Assembly: GCA_964428015.1 (NCBI GenBank)
Contig: CAYRWR010000017.1
Span: forward strand, 1-64,000
Source: CAYRWR01 sp964428015
GTDB taxonomy: Bacteria; Spirochaetota; Brevinematia; Brevinematales; CAYRWR01
Reading direction: 5' to 3'
Length of the DNA stretch: 64,000 nucleotides
Translations under genes and position numbers: made by a program
The notes under the pieces: model-generated
The model's database searches: none
What the model saw: only the letters and a program-made list of their open reading frames with translations
Told to the model about the DNA's origin: nothing
Shown here: positions 8,157-16,764 of the stretch, piece by piece
Layout: every line of letters begins with the position of its first letter
How positions within the stretch are numbered: position 1 is the stretch's first letter

Positions 8157-10865
8157 TTAATTCTTGGGCCAGATAATTGTCAATGTCTTTTCTGATGTAA
8201 AAGTCTGAGTAACATCTTTTTCTTCACCTATTCCAAAGATGTTTCCACGGTTACAGCCCACATTTCCATGGACTGAATAGGTATAAGTGGAACTCTCAGC
8301 ACCTGAAGGACGGGTGGTGATATAGGAGTAAGATGTCCCTGTAGTAGTATCCCAGCGTTTATTGTTGTCATCGGAAAACCAGGAATAATAATCACATCCA
8401 GTGACCGCTCCCCAACTAAACGTTACTACTGCTTGACTACTGGATTGAATAATGTAGGAAACCTGGAAATTTGCGGGAGCTGGGGGAGTTTCAGCATATA
8501 CAGTTATCTGATTGGAAAGATTTTCACAACGAGCTGTGATATAATATATTCCATCTAACTTAGATTTGAAGTTGTATTCCAGCATAGAACTACTGGATGC
8601 TTGAGAGAAATCAGGGATTGTTGACATGAATTTTTTTATCCAAATCGAAATATCCTGAGTTGAATCAAATAAATTGCCAAACTGGTCTCGAGTATAAATC
8701 TGAAGTAGACTGGAATCAATACCATCAGCTTTTATGAAAGACTTCGAAGCACTGAGTTCTACCTTTTTCAATTTGGGGTTTTGAGCTTCTATGGTGTAGG
8801 TTGCCGATTTATTTACTACCAGATTTCCTGTCCTGCTACCTGCATAGACTTGCCAGGCCTGGAAAGAGACCCTGACACTTTCTTCCTGGTTAGGATCATA
8901 GGTCCATGTAAACATGGGATATTTAGTATAAGAAGTTTGTATTTCAGGATCAACTCCATAAGGATAGTCAAATTCATTGATTCCGCCAAACTGGTTCAGG
9001 ACTTCTCCAGAAAATACTGTGCTTCCATCCAGGGTACTAATAATAAAGTGGGTGTTATCTATGTAAGGTTGATAATAACAACCAAAATTTTCGGCTTTTA
9101 ATCTGGCTGAGACCGGTTGGCGTTTTGGGCCTTGTACATTGAGTACATCACTTTTTTCACTGTCGTAACGGTTGCCTCCCATAGCTTTGACCTGATAGTT
9201 ATAGCTGGGTTTCTGGCCATAATGGAGATAGAAATTTCTGGTAAAGCTAGTGCCGGTCACGGTAAAGAGCGGACTTCCATCTTCGTAAATCTGATATTGT
9301 GAAGCACCCAGAACCGGGTCCCAATTAATCACGGCTTTAGCATTCAGATTATCATAACTGCTCAGTCGAAGGTTTTTTGGAGTCGGCCAGATGTCTTTAG
9401 CAGTTACATAATATTCCGTACCTTGTTTCAGGTTCAAGCCTTCTGTATCCTTTACACCTGTTGTTATCACCACTTTGTATTTTTTACCGTATTGGATTTG
9501 ACCACTAAGTGGATGAAACGAAGCTGTGCGCCCATTGACCGAATAGTTACCAGGTATTAAATTTGTACCATCAAATAAGGCAAAAGTATTACTATCTAAA
9601 GACTCAATGGATACATGATCTCCCAAAGTAACTCCCTGTACTTCATATCCAATAGTGAAGTTTATAGCCTGGTTTCTTTGATCATAAATTGTATTGGAAG
9701 CAGGACTTAAGCTATACAGGATGGGGGTGTGGTGAGATACAACTCGTAGAGGGCCCATGAACTTCTGAGGGGTGCCAGTACGCGGTTTCCAATAATAGTC
9801 CTTGAACTCATGAATAATATCGCGGGCTGGATAGGAAAGAAAAGTCTTAGCACCATATCGTCCGCCCACAAAATTCTGCTTGTCGTAATAAATGGAGTTT
9901 CCCCCGCTGGCACCTACATATTCCCAGCTTAATCCTCCCTGCCCCACTCCATAATATTTTGAGTCTTTGCTATTTATGGGGTGTGCTGTTGTATTTTGTT
10001 TCACATCAGCTACAATATCATAAGTAACATTAGTTAAGTAGTAAGAATCCCCCAACCACAATTCAAATGCAATGCGAGGTCGTGAAGAAGTAACTACTGC
10101 CTGATTATTCTGATAGGTGATGGACTCAGAACCGGCACCGTTACGGATATCTATACCGTATCTATAGTATTTTTCGGTCATCCCTTCATAGGTAGCATCA
10201 AACCACTGTCCGCGGAGCCACACCGGGCCCTCGGTGATAAATATTTTTAAACCTGTAGCACCTTCGACTTTGCGGTCACAGAGCAGGTCCATCCAGAAAT
10301 TATATTGGATATCGGCTTTATCCATAGTAACAGAATTAGGCTGGGTCTGGTACCATCCCAGGTATTGATAGCCTCCCAGTGAAAGTATATAAGCCTCATA
10401 ATAGAGGACCATTCCAAAATTAGGATTACCAGGCTCCAGGGGAAAATTGGAACCGGAGTTCGCGTCAGAGTGGTCCAGGGAGATTGTAAAATTCGAGTAA
10501 GGTTCATCACTATATTCCAGCCGATTCATACCCTTGTTCAAATAAAGATAGTGGCTTTGATAAAGTCTTTGGATATCATTGTAAAAAACCGGGACAGCAT
10601 AGGTGATTTTACCTGTCTGGTCTTTGACCAGTAATGTCTGTCCAAGAGAAATTTCCGACATCACAAAATAGGGTATATCGGTACGGTTGGTAGAAGAGTC
10701 CCAGTTAAACTGTCCTGAACCATCGGCGATAAGTGTACTTACGCAGTCAGAGTTACGTGAACCGGGTAGCAATCTGATTTGTGTCCCTTCTTCAATATTA
10801 CGAGTCAGGGTACAGGAACCCAAGACGCTTATAAACAACAGAGAAACCAACATCTTTTTATTCAT
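8157..10865 (-). CDS. Large surface lipoprotein with Ig-like and fibronectin type III domains
   Basis: A 902-residue lipoprotein (lipobox VLGSC, Ser at -1) with a GGGAGG ribosome site. The N-terminal 370 residues are Tyr/Trp-rich and unassigned. An Ig-like domain of the Big_5 type follows at about residues 370-470 (YGKKYKVVITTGVKDTEG). A fibronectin type III domain is at about 475-560 (PTPKNLRLSS...INWDPVLGASQYQIYEDG). An invasin-type Ig region is near 690 (KADGIDSSLLQIYTRDQFG), and a second fibronectin-like domain lies at the C-terminus. This is an adhesin-like or extracellular binding layout with no catalytic domain seen. It is monocistronic and faces the OmpA gene across a shared terminator. 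Confidence 0.75.
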   Translation of the reverse strand: MNKKMLVSLLFISVLGSCTLTRNIEEGTQIRLLPGSRNSDCVSTLIADGSGQFNWDSSTNRTDIPYFVMSEISLGQTLLVKDQTGKITYAVPVFYNDIQRLYQSHYLYLNKGMNRLEYSDEPYSNFTISLDHSDANSGSNFPLEPGNPNFGMVLYYEAYILSLGGYQYLGWYQTQPNSVTMDKADIQYNFWMDLLCDRKVEGATGLKIFITEGPVWLRGQWFDATYEGMTEKYYRYGIDIRNGAGSESITYQNNQAVVTSSRPRIAFELWLGDSYYLTNVTYDIVADVKQNTTAHPINSKDSKYYGVGQGGLSWEYVGASGGNSIYYDKQNFVGGRYGAKTFLSYPARDIIHEFKDYYWKPRTGTPQKFMGPLRVVSHHTPILYSLSPASNTIYDQRNQAINFTIGYEVQGVTLGDHVSIESLDSNTFALFDGTNLIPGNYSVNGRTASFHPLSGQIQYGKKYKVVITTGVKDTEGLNLKQGTEYYVTAKDIWPTPKNLRLSSYDNLNAKAVINWDPVLGASQYQIYEDGSPLFTVTGTSFTRNFYLHYGQKPSYNYQVKAMGGNRYDSEKSDVLNVQGPKRQPVSARLKAENFGCYYQPYIDNTHFIISTLDGSTVFSGEVLNQFGGINEFDYPYGVDPEIQTSYTKYPMFTWTYDPNQEESVRVSFQAWQVYAGSRTGNLVVNKSATYTIEAQNPKLKKVELSASKSFIKADGIDSSLLQIYTRDQFGNLFDSTQDISIWIKKFMSTIPDFSQASSSSMLEYNFKSKLDGIYYITARCENLSNQITVYAETPPAPANFQVSYIIQSSSQAVVTFSWGAVTGCDYYSWFSDDNNKRWDTTTGTSYSYITTRPSGAESSTYTYSVHGNVGCNRGNIFGIGEEKDVTQTFTSEKTLTIIWPKN

Positions 10866-11314
10866 TGTATCCTCCCTGAGTAGACATTTTCCAGCCGGGA
10901 TCTGTGACAGGTGATCTCCTGAGCCGACATCCTTTACAGTTCATCAGTACCATTTTTTATTCCTCCTGATTTATTAATGTTTTCTTTTTTAACCACACTC
11001 ACTGAAATTTCTGGAACCCATTCAGATGAGTAAAAGCGACACAGAAAATGTTATGCAGATATATTAACAGACAGGAGGAATAAAAAATATTCAATTCTTG
11101 CGAAATTTATTTTATGTAAAAAAATGTGGCAGAATGGATTGTGTTTGAAATAAAAAAATAATTTTTTCCGCAACTTATGTAAAAATATTAGATGGATGCC
11201 CCAGGCAGGAATTGAAATTATCAAATCCGTCCTTCAACATTTCTTTTTGCTTGGGTTGCTTCGATTGCTGTTATGCTATAGTTATTTGATATTTATCTTT
11301 CATTTTTTTGTATC
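10866..11314. other. Intergenic stretch, AT-rich, no gene seen
   Basis: No convincing reading frame is present. It holds an inverted repeat pair and is markedly AT-rich towards its right half, like the membrane-protein gene that follows. A 13-codon ATG frame at 11026 has no good ribosome site and is not called. Confidence 0.6.
10953..11087. repeat. 16-bp inverted repeat flanking about 100 bases
   Basis: TTTTTTATTCCTCCTG at 10953-10968 is repeated exactly in reverse complement at 11072-11087. The arms contain a ribosome-site-like CAGGAGG or its complement. The 103-base interior has no long frame. This could be a small degenerate mobile element, a long-range RNA hairpin or two divergent regulatory sites. 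Confidence 0.7.
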
Positions 11315-11782
11315 TCACTGGGAATTGGTTTTATCCTGATCTTTAAATTTTGCAGTCTTTTCTGCAATCATATCCTCTATAAAACTATTATTCTTAGCAT
11401 CTTTATAAACAAAATAGAGAGAAACCCAATCTAATATCAGCAATAAAGTTCCTAAATCTATCAGTATTTGCTGATCTATAATATTCAGAAAGCGAAATAT
11501 CTCCAATGTATAGCTAAATAAACCTGCAGTAGCAAGGAAAATAGAAATTACCTTGAATCGATAACCGCTGATCCTGGCAAAAGCCAAAGTGCCAATTAAA
11601 GAGAGTAGAAATCCAAACCAATTGGTACTAATAGAAGCAACTCCTGGATGTTGTGTAAATTGAAAAGAAAAATGTACTGAAAGAAAGGTAAAAGTATTAC
11701 CATTATGCTTAATTGAAAAGCTAAATATGAATAAAAAAACTGTTTCAAGAATTCGAAAAATCCATAAACCTAAGTGTTTCAT
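11315..11782 (-). CDS. Small membrane protein of unknown function
   Basis: A 155-residue protein with about four hydrophobic helices (near residues 6-24, 54-72, 76-98 and 105-124) and a charged, Lys-rich cytoplasmic tail (residues 126-155). A CTGGAG ribosome site precedes the ATG. Its base composition is clearly more AT-rich than neighbouring genes, consistent with recent acquisition or weak constraint. No family was recognised and no partner gene is adjacent. Confidence 0.6.
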   Translation of the reverse strand: MKHLGLWIFRILETVFLFIFSFSIKHNGNTFTFLSVHFSFQFTQHPGVASISTNWFGFLLSLIGTLAFARISGYRFKVISIFLATAGLFSYTLEIFRFLNIIDQQILIDLGTLLLILDWVSLYFVYKDAKNNSFIEDMIAEKTAKFKDQDKTNSQ

Positions 11783-11881
11783 TAAATACTCCAGAACGTG
11801 CTGTGAAACTGAAAATTAGTACTATTAAGAAAACAAAAATTATGTGAATTAAGCCTGAAAATAAATCCGCAGCCTACTTCA

Positions 11882-13093
11882 TCACTTGGTCTGTTTCAAT
11901 TTTAGGGTCAGAGCCTCGATCTGCTCCCCAGTCAAATAGCCGGACTGGATAAAATAAGCTGATAACTCCGCTTTCAGATCCAGGTCATCGGTCAGCTTTT
12001 TGCCGATGATCTGTTCCAGTGAGTACTGAAGCAGTTTATAATCCCGGAATTCCTTGGTACCCATGGCATTACTTTTCTGGTAATCCGCCCTAATCTGAGA
12101 CCAGGGGGTACCGCATAGGCCCGCCAGTACAGCCACCACTACTCCCGTGCGGTCGGTACCCAGCCGGCAGTGAACCAGATAGGGTCCTGGGTGGGCTGAA
12201 TCGGTGATAAACTGCACAATCCTCTGGAAAAGCTGTCCAAATTCCTGGTCCCGTGAGGCAAAATACATCATATTGTAATTTACCGTTTCGAATAATTCGT
12301 GCTTACTATCAATAATCTTCTGCTGGTAGTCAGAAATAGACTCGGAAGAAGTGGCAAAAGCAGTTTCGTTACCCGACAGGCAGATTATGGAACGGATAGC
12401 TTTCTGTTTCATCAGTTTTTTCACAGTTTCGATGCGCGGCTTTTCTGTTTTCAGCTGGGTTTTGGAAATCTTATAGGGGTGATAGGAGCGGTACAACTGG
12501 GGTGTCCCCGGCACCTGTCGGAAATTTGCCAGGATGGCTTCGCTTTCCGGATCATTCAGGTTAAAATCATCCATGGTCTTTTGAGTATCAGCAATTACCA
12601 TATTACTGAGCAGGGTATTGGTGTCATCACCGGGCAGAACCACCAGATTATTGGCGGCTAACTGAAAGGGTGAGAGACTGCTCAGCCATACCCCGGCTGC
12701 TTTTCCATTTCGTACTACAAATTTGAATTCAGGCTGGCCTGAATTTCCCGGTATCTGTATGGATTCCAGGGGTACTTCCAGGAGCCACAGACCGGTACGG
12801 CCGTTTTTCTTCAGATCCCATTCCGGTAGTTCTTTCCAACGGGTAAAGGAACCTGCTACTGTCACCTGCTGGACCTTTTCCTGTTCAAATATGGGTGGAT
12901 AGAACACAAACAGGATGGTCTTGCCATCCGCGCTGACCTGGAAACCCTGGAGACAGTTCGCGGTATTTATTACTATCCCTTTGGACGGCTTCAGATTCAG
13001 TACGGGATATGACTTGTCTGATCCGCCAAAAAAAGATACCGGAAAAGTAACCGTCAGTAAAGTAATAAACAGTAAATAAAGTATACCGCGCAT
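11882..13093 (-). CDS. Exported phosphatase with N-terminal CBM48-like domain and C-terminal Cys-phosphatase domain
   Basis: A 403-residue protein starting at ATG 13093, where AAGGTGG is well placed and a signal peptide or N-terminal anchor begins (MRGILYLLFITLLT). Residues about 55-150 form a CBM48/AMPK-beta-like sandwich: VTVAGSFTRW, a central GLWLLEVPL and EFKFVVRNG. Residues about 185-360 form a Cys-dependent phosphatase of tyrosine/dual-specificity type with the complete P-loop H308-C309-RLGTD-R315-TG. A glycogen-type sensor joined to such a phosphatase recalls eukaryotic laforin and SEX4, which dephosphorylate glucans, but here the protein is exported. A phosphoprotein or phosphoinositide-type substrate is the alternative. 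The gene is monocistronic and diverges from the next gene. Confidence 0.75.
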   Translation of the reverse strand: MRGILYLLFITLLTVTFPVSFFGGSDKSYPVLNLKPSKGIVINTANCLQGFQVSADGKTILFVFYPPIFEQEKVQQVTVAGSFTRWKELPEWDLKKNGRTGLWLLEVPLESIQIPGNSGQPEFKFVVRNGKAAGVWLSSLSPFQLAANNLVVLPGDDTNTLLSNMVIADTQKTMDDFNLNDPESEAILANFRQVPGTPQLYRSYHPYKISKTQLKTEKPRIETVKKLMKQKAIRSIICLSGNETAFATSSESISDYQQKIIDSKHELFETVNYNMMYFASRDQEFGQLFQRIVQFITDSAHPGPYLVHCRLGTDRTGVVVAVLAGLCGTPWSQIRADYQKSNAMGTKEFRDYKLLQYSLEQIIGKKLTDDLDLKAELSAYFIQSGYLTGEQIEALTLKLKQTK

Positions 13094-13184
13094 GATTTGC
13101 CACCTTGTTATTGATTTATTAAAGCCCCACACTAGTACCCATGGAGCTCTACATTCAGGTATATAATTTAGCTTATATAGAGGT

Positions 13185-13241
13185 TTTTGTCTAAATTTTT
13201 GGCGGCGTAATACTATACAAACAGGATTTTTTTAGACAAAA
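13185..13241. repeat. 11-bp inverted repeat in divergent promoter region
   Basis: TTTTGTCTAAA at 13185-13195 has an exact reverse complement at 13231-13241, between two divergent exported-protein genes. It may be a pair of half-sites for a shared regulator or a hairpin. Confidence 0.6.
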
Positions 13242-13322
13242 TAATAGTTCTGAGATATATTTTTACAGCATAGAAAGTAAAATGCTGGTACTGAACCTGA
13301 CAGTGTAATTAAGGGGGGATTT

Positions 13323-14720
13323 ATGAAATTTCGCAATGCAGTTCTGCTGGCCAGTATGATTCCATCGTTTCTCTTTTCCTTTGGTCCACCTGAGGACAAG
13401 GAGTTCATGCGCATTGCCATGTTTGAAAATGATCCCCGTATGCTGCATTACCGTCAGCTGCCCGCCTGGCTGCAGCCGGATCACCTGGTGATTCATCGAA
13501 ATGTCGATATCAACCGCTCCACCGTAGTCCCACTGGCTCAGGCCAGTCTGGATTTTAGAAACGCGGTGGTTTTGGGCCCCCGGGGTAAGGTGTCTCAATT
13601 TACGGTTCAGGCTATAGAATTTGCCTCTGATCAATACGCTTTTTCCGGCCTGGACTTCCGTTTTAACGAAAGCGGTACCACCGGAATATTCCAATCAGGG
13701 GGATTGTTCGATATCAATCTGGTATCTTCCGAAGGAGAAGAGCTGCGTCTTATGGAGGGCAGCAGCGTAGAGCTCACCTATCCTGTAGACAAATCTCTGT
13801 CCACCTCAGAAGTCAAGTCCATGAAGGCTTACAGCTTTGATGAATCCAGTCAGAAATGGGTGTATGAATCCGATGTACGTGTCCTGAAAAAAGGGGGTAA
13901 GCAATATTTTACCCTGAAAATGGGGCACTTTAGCTACTGGAATATCGATGCACCCATCACTGAGCACACCTGTCTGGAAGGTAAGCTGGAAATAGAAGGT
14001 ACAGCAAAACCTCTCCCGGTGACCCTCCTGGCCGAAGGCCTGGATTACCGGGGTACCACCCGCATACAGGCTACCAATGGCCAGACCTTCCGTCTGGATG
14101 TAAAGCGTGATTCCCAGGTCAGCATCCTGGCCTATACCGCTGAAAATGACGGTTATTATCTGCCCCTGATACAAACCTCTAAGGAATTGTCCACTGCCAT
14201 GAAACTCTATGAGGAAAAAGTCTTCGAAGTTTCTTCAGATATCGACCAGCTGAAATGTACAACCAATACCTACACCTATACCAACCGGAGTCAGAATAAC
14301 CAATATACCCTGGGGGAATATACCGGTACCGGTGGTTACGTTCTGTCGATTTTGTCCAATAAGACTGAACTGTTTGAATGGGACAAAAAGATCTATACCA
14401 ATTACGTTTTCTGGCTCATCACCCGGGCCCCCTCCACTAATAACAGCTGGGTCACTAATTTTCATGAACAATATCTCTATTCAGATAAACTGTTAGCTAT
14501 ACGGGGGCGTGTACAGCAAAACGAATCCGCGGGTAATTACCGTTCCGATCTTCGCATCGGAAAATGGATCGGATATTATTACTGCCCTTTGAGAATAAAC
14601 AGTAAACCTCTCCTGCTCTCCGGAAAATGCAGCAGCCTGGGCAAACTCAAACTGACCAAACCGGGATACAAGACTTTGTCAGAAGTATTCGGAGAAAAAA
14701 AGCTGAAAAAAGCGGAATAA
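13323..14720 (+). CDS. Exported surface protein with CILP/FAM171-like region
   Basis: A 465-residue exported protein with signal peptide FRNAVLLASMIPSFLFS and a strong AAGGGGGG ribosome site. The middle (about residues 110-220) follows a pattern seen in bacterial surface proteins related to CILP/FAM171: GGLFDINLVS, then an EGSSVELTYP-type strand, then KAYSFDESSQKWVYE and GHFSYWNIDAP. A carboxypeptidase-regulatory-like sandwich region (EIEGTAKPLPVTLL) follows. The last 150 residues are unassigned and Tyr/Thr-rich. It is likely cell-surface bound with a structural or adhesive role; no active site was seen. Confidence 0.65.
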   Translation: MKFRNAVLLASMIPSFLFSFGPPEDKEFMRIAMFENDPRMLHYRQLPAWLQPDHLVIHRNVDINRSTVVPLAQASLDFRNAVVLGPRGKVSQFTVQAIEFASDQYAFSGLDFRFNESGTTGIFQSGGLFDINLVSSEGEELRLMEGSSVELTYPVDKSLSTSEVKSMKAYSFDESSQKWVYESDVRVLKKGGKQYFTLKMGHFSYWNIDAPITEHTCLEGKLEIEGTAKPLPVTLLAEGLDYRGTTRIQATNGQTFRLDVKRDSQVSILAYTAENDGYYLPLIQTSKELSTAMKLYEEKVFEVSSDIDQLKCTTNTYTYTNRSQNNQYTLGEYTGTGGYVLSILSNKTELFEWDKKIYTNYVFWLITRAPSTNNSWVTNFHEQYLYSDKLLAIRGRVQQNESAGNYRSDLRIGKWIGYYYCPLRINSKPLLLSGKCSSLGKLKLTKPGYKTLSEVFGEKKLKKAE

Positions 14721-14765
14721 ATCTGTGTTTTTACTTATAAATTCTATACCCGGGAGTTTTGTGAA

Positions 14766-15782
14766 ATGAGCCGAAATGAAAACAATAAATTATATCAAAT
14801 CACCCCTTTCAGTGAAAATGCTATCCTGATATTTTCTCTGATCGTATTTGCGCTGATTTCTGTAGCGACGATTCTGCTGGAACCGTCTCTGGTAGCCCGT
14901 TTTTATCCGCTTTTACCCGACAAAGGCCCGGCATGGTATTTCTGGCAGCTGCCTTCTGCCACTACTCTGACCCGTATCACCTACTGGACAGGTTATGCGG
15001 TACATCAATTGGTATTATGGGCCCTGTTATTCCAGGTAAGGCGCAATCCCCAGCCTAAGACAGGGGGCATTTCGCGGCTGAACCTTTGGGTCCTGGGAAT
15101 AAATCTCTTATTTGTGATACTGCACCTGGTTCAGACGCAGTTATGGTATGACGGCCTGGCCCGGGATGTACCTATCTGGACCAGCCAGGGCTCAGTGATA
15201 GTCATGCTGGTTCTCATCCTGTATATGGAGCTGCCCCGCCGCGGACTTTTCTGGGGCAAATCCTTCCAGCCCCCCCGGAGACTGAATGATTTTATCCGCA
15301 GTTGGCATGGCATCTATATTTCCTGGGCTATAGTCTATACCTTCTGGTTCCACCCCATGGACGGTAACTGGGGACTGATGAGCGGTTTTATTTACATGTT
15401 TCTTTTGTTTATACAGCTCAGTTTGTTTGACACCAGACTCCATTTTAACCGGGGCTGGATAGTGCTTCTGGAGAGCTTTGTGGCTATCCACGGTACCCTA
15501 ATCACAGTCTACAAAGACAACCCGGTGTGGCCCATGTTCCTGTTCGGCTTTGCGGTGATGTTCTTTCTTACTCAAATGCATACCTGGAAAATGCCCGTCT
15601 GGTTAAAATGGACCCTTTTAGGTGCCTTTCTGGTTTCCGTGATCCTGGTCTACGCCCTGGTAAGGGGTTTCAATCATATTTATGAAGTGACTTTCATACC
15701 GGTGGCATTGTATGGCGGAGTCCTGGTCCTAATCGGAATAGGAAAGATCCTCGACCGTCTACCGGACAGAGTGAAAAGGTAA
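14766..15782 (+). CDS. Polytopic membrane protein of unknown function
   Basis: A 338-residue integral membrane protein with about nine or ten helices from residue 17 to residue 328. It has aromatic-rich loops and a conserved-looking SWHGIYISWAIVYTFWFHPM segment near residue 180. A GGGAG ribosome site lies 10 bases before the ATG. It is 45 bases after the exported-protein gene on the same strand and may be co-transcribed. The His/Trp-rich helices could bind a cofactor, but no family was recognised and no transport signature is visible. Confidence 0.65.
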   Translation: MSRNENNKLYQITPFSENAILIFSLIVFALISVATILLEPSLVARFYPLLPDKGPAWYFWQLPSATTLTRITYWTGYAVHQLVLWALLFQVRRNPQPKTGGISRLNLWVLGINLLFVILHLVQTQLWYDGLARDVPIWTSQGSVIVMLVLILYMELPRRGLFWGKSFQPPRRLNDFIRSWHGIYISWAIVYTFWFHPMDGNWGLMSGFIYMFLLFIQLSLFDTRLHFNRGWIVLLESFVAIHGTLITVYKDNPVWPMFLFGFAVMFFLTQMHTWKMPVWLKWTLLGAFLVSVILVYALVRGFNHIYEVTFIPVALYGGVLVLIGIGKILDRLPDRVKR

Positions 15783-15918
15783 ACTCCAGGAAAATACTTC
15801 TGATCCACAGGGACTTCTTCAATACTGGTCTTTTTACCTATATTTTTTCTAGGTTTTAACCCTCGACAACTGGATGAAAAATATTTTCTATTTTATACTA
15901 TTTTAAACAGGAGGAAAT

Positions 15919-16590
15919 ATGAAACAGATATTAGCGGTTCTGGTGATGACCATACTTTGCGCCCTATCACCAAAAGGTTATAGCAAAGATTTTGAAGGAA
16001 AAGTAGAAATGAAGATTATTTCCGAAGGGAAAACTTCATTTATAGCTTATACCATCAAAGGTGCTAAAATGAAGATCACCGGCATCAAGGATGCCAAGGG
16101 TAAACCTGTGTCCAAAGGAAACCTTTCCCTCTTTGACATGAAAGAAAAGAAGATGTACATTATCATGGCAGACCAGAAGATGTACATGGAAAGCTCATTG
16201 ACTAATTCCGACTCCGGAGATAACAAAGAGAAAAAGGGAAGCTTTAAAAAAGGGAGCAAAACTGAAACCATTCTTAACAAGACCTGTGAAGAATATATCT
16301 ATACTTTTGAATCGGATAGTAAGTATTCCACATCAGAAATGTATATGGCCAAAGGCATAGGAATCTTCCCCAATTTCAGGAAAGCTAACCCGACTTTTCC
16401 GGCTTTTGATCTCAAGGAAGACCTTTTTCCTTTAAAGATAATCACCTATGATAAAGCCGGAAAAGTTTCCACCACCGTAGAGATCACCTCTCTGGATACT
16501 TCTCCAGTCTCTGATCAAGAAGTATCACTCCCCGATGGTTACCAGAAATTCGAGATGCCGGGTTTTGATATGAGCAAATATATGAAATAA
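15919..16590 (+). CDS. Exported DUF4412 domain protein
   Basis: A 223-residue exported protein with signal peptide ending around KGYSKD and a GGAGG ribosome site. The body matches DUF4412: FEGKVEMKI at the mature N-terminus, then a MKEKKMYIIMADQKMYM hairpin, then a TETILNKTCEEYIYTFES segment with a conserved Cys, and a VSLPDGYQKFEMPGFDM C-terminus. Family members are periplasmic or outer-membrane proteins with a lipoprotein-carrier-like half-barrel fold and unknown role. Followed by a hairpin terminator. Confidence 0.75.
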   Translation: MKQILAVLVMTILCALSPKGYSKDFEGKVEMKIISEGKTSFIAYTIKGAKMKITGIKDAKGKPVSKGNLSLFDMKEKKMYIIMADQKMYMESSLTNSDSGDNKEKKGSFKKGSKTETILNKTCEEYIYTFESDSKYSTSEMYMAKGIGIFPNFRKANPTFPAFDLKEDLFPLKIITYDKAGKVSTTVEITSLDTSPVSDQEVSLPDGYQKFEMPGFDMSKYMK

Positions 16591-16616
16591 CAAACACACT
16601 ACAAAATCAGAATTTA

Positions 16617-16641
16617 AGGCCGCCCTCAGGGGCGGCTTTTT
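16617..16641 (+). terminator. Rho-independent terminator
   Basis: GCCGCCC at 16619-16625 pairs with GGGCGGC at 16630-16636, followed by a T run, just after the DUF4412 gene. Confidence 0.88.
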
Positions 16642-16764
16642 GTATACAACTTCTCTCTGTTAATTACAATTTAATATGATTTACCAGGCAATGCCTTATT
16701 TGACGCGTATATAACTTCTAACCCTTATCAATTTTCACAGTATACATCCCGAAAACTTATTTTT

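Noticed and set aside
11026..11067. Thirteen-codon ATG frame inside the inverted repeat
   Set aside because: No ribosome site and too short to support.
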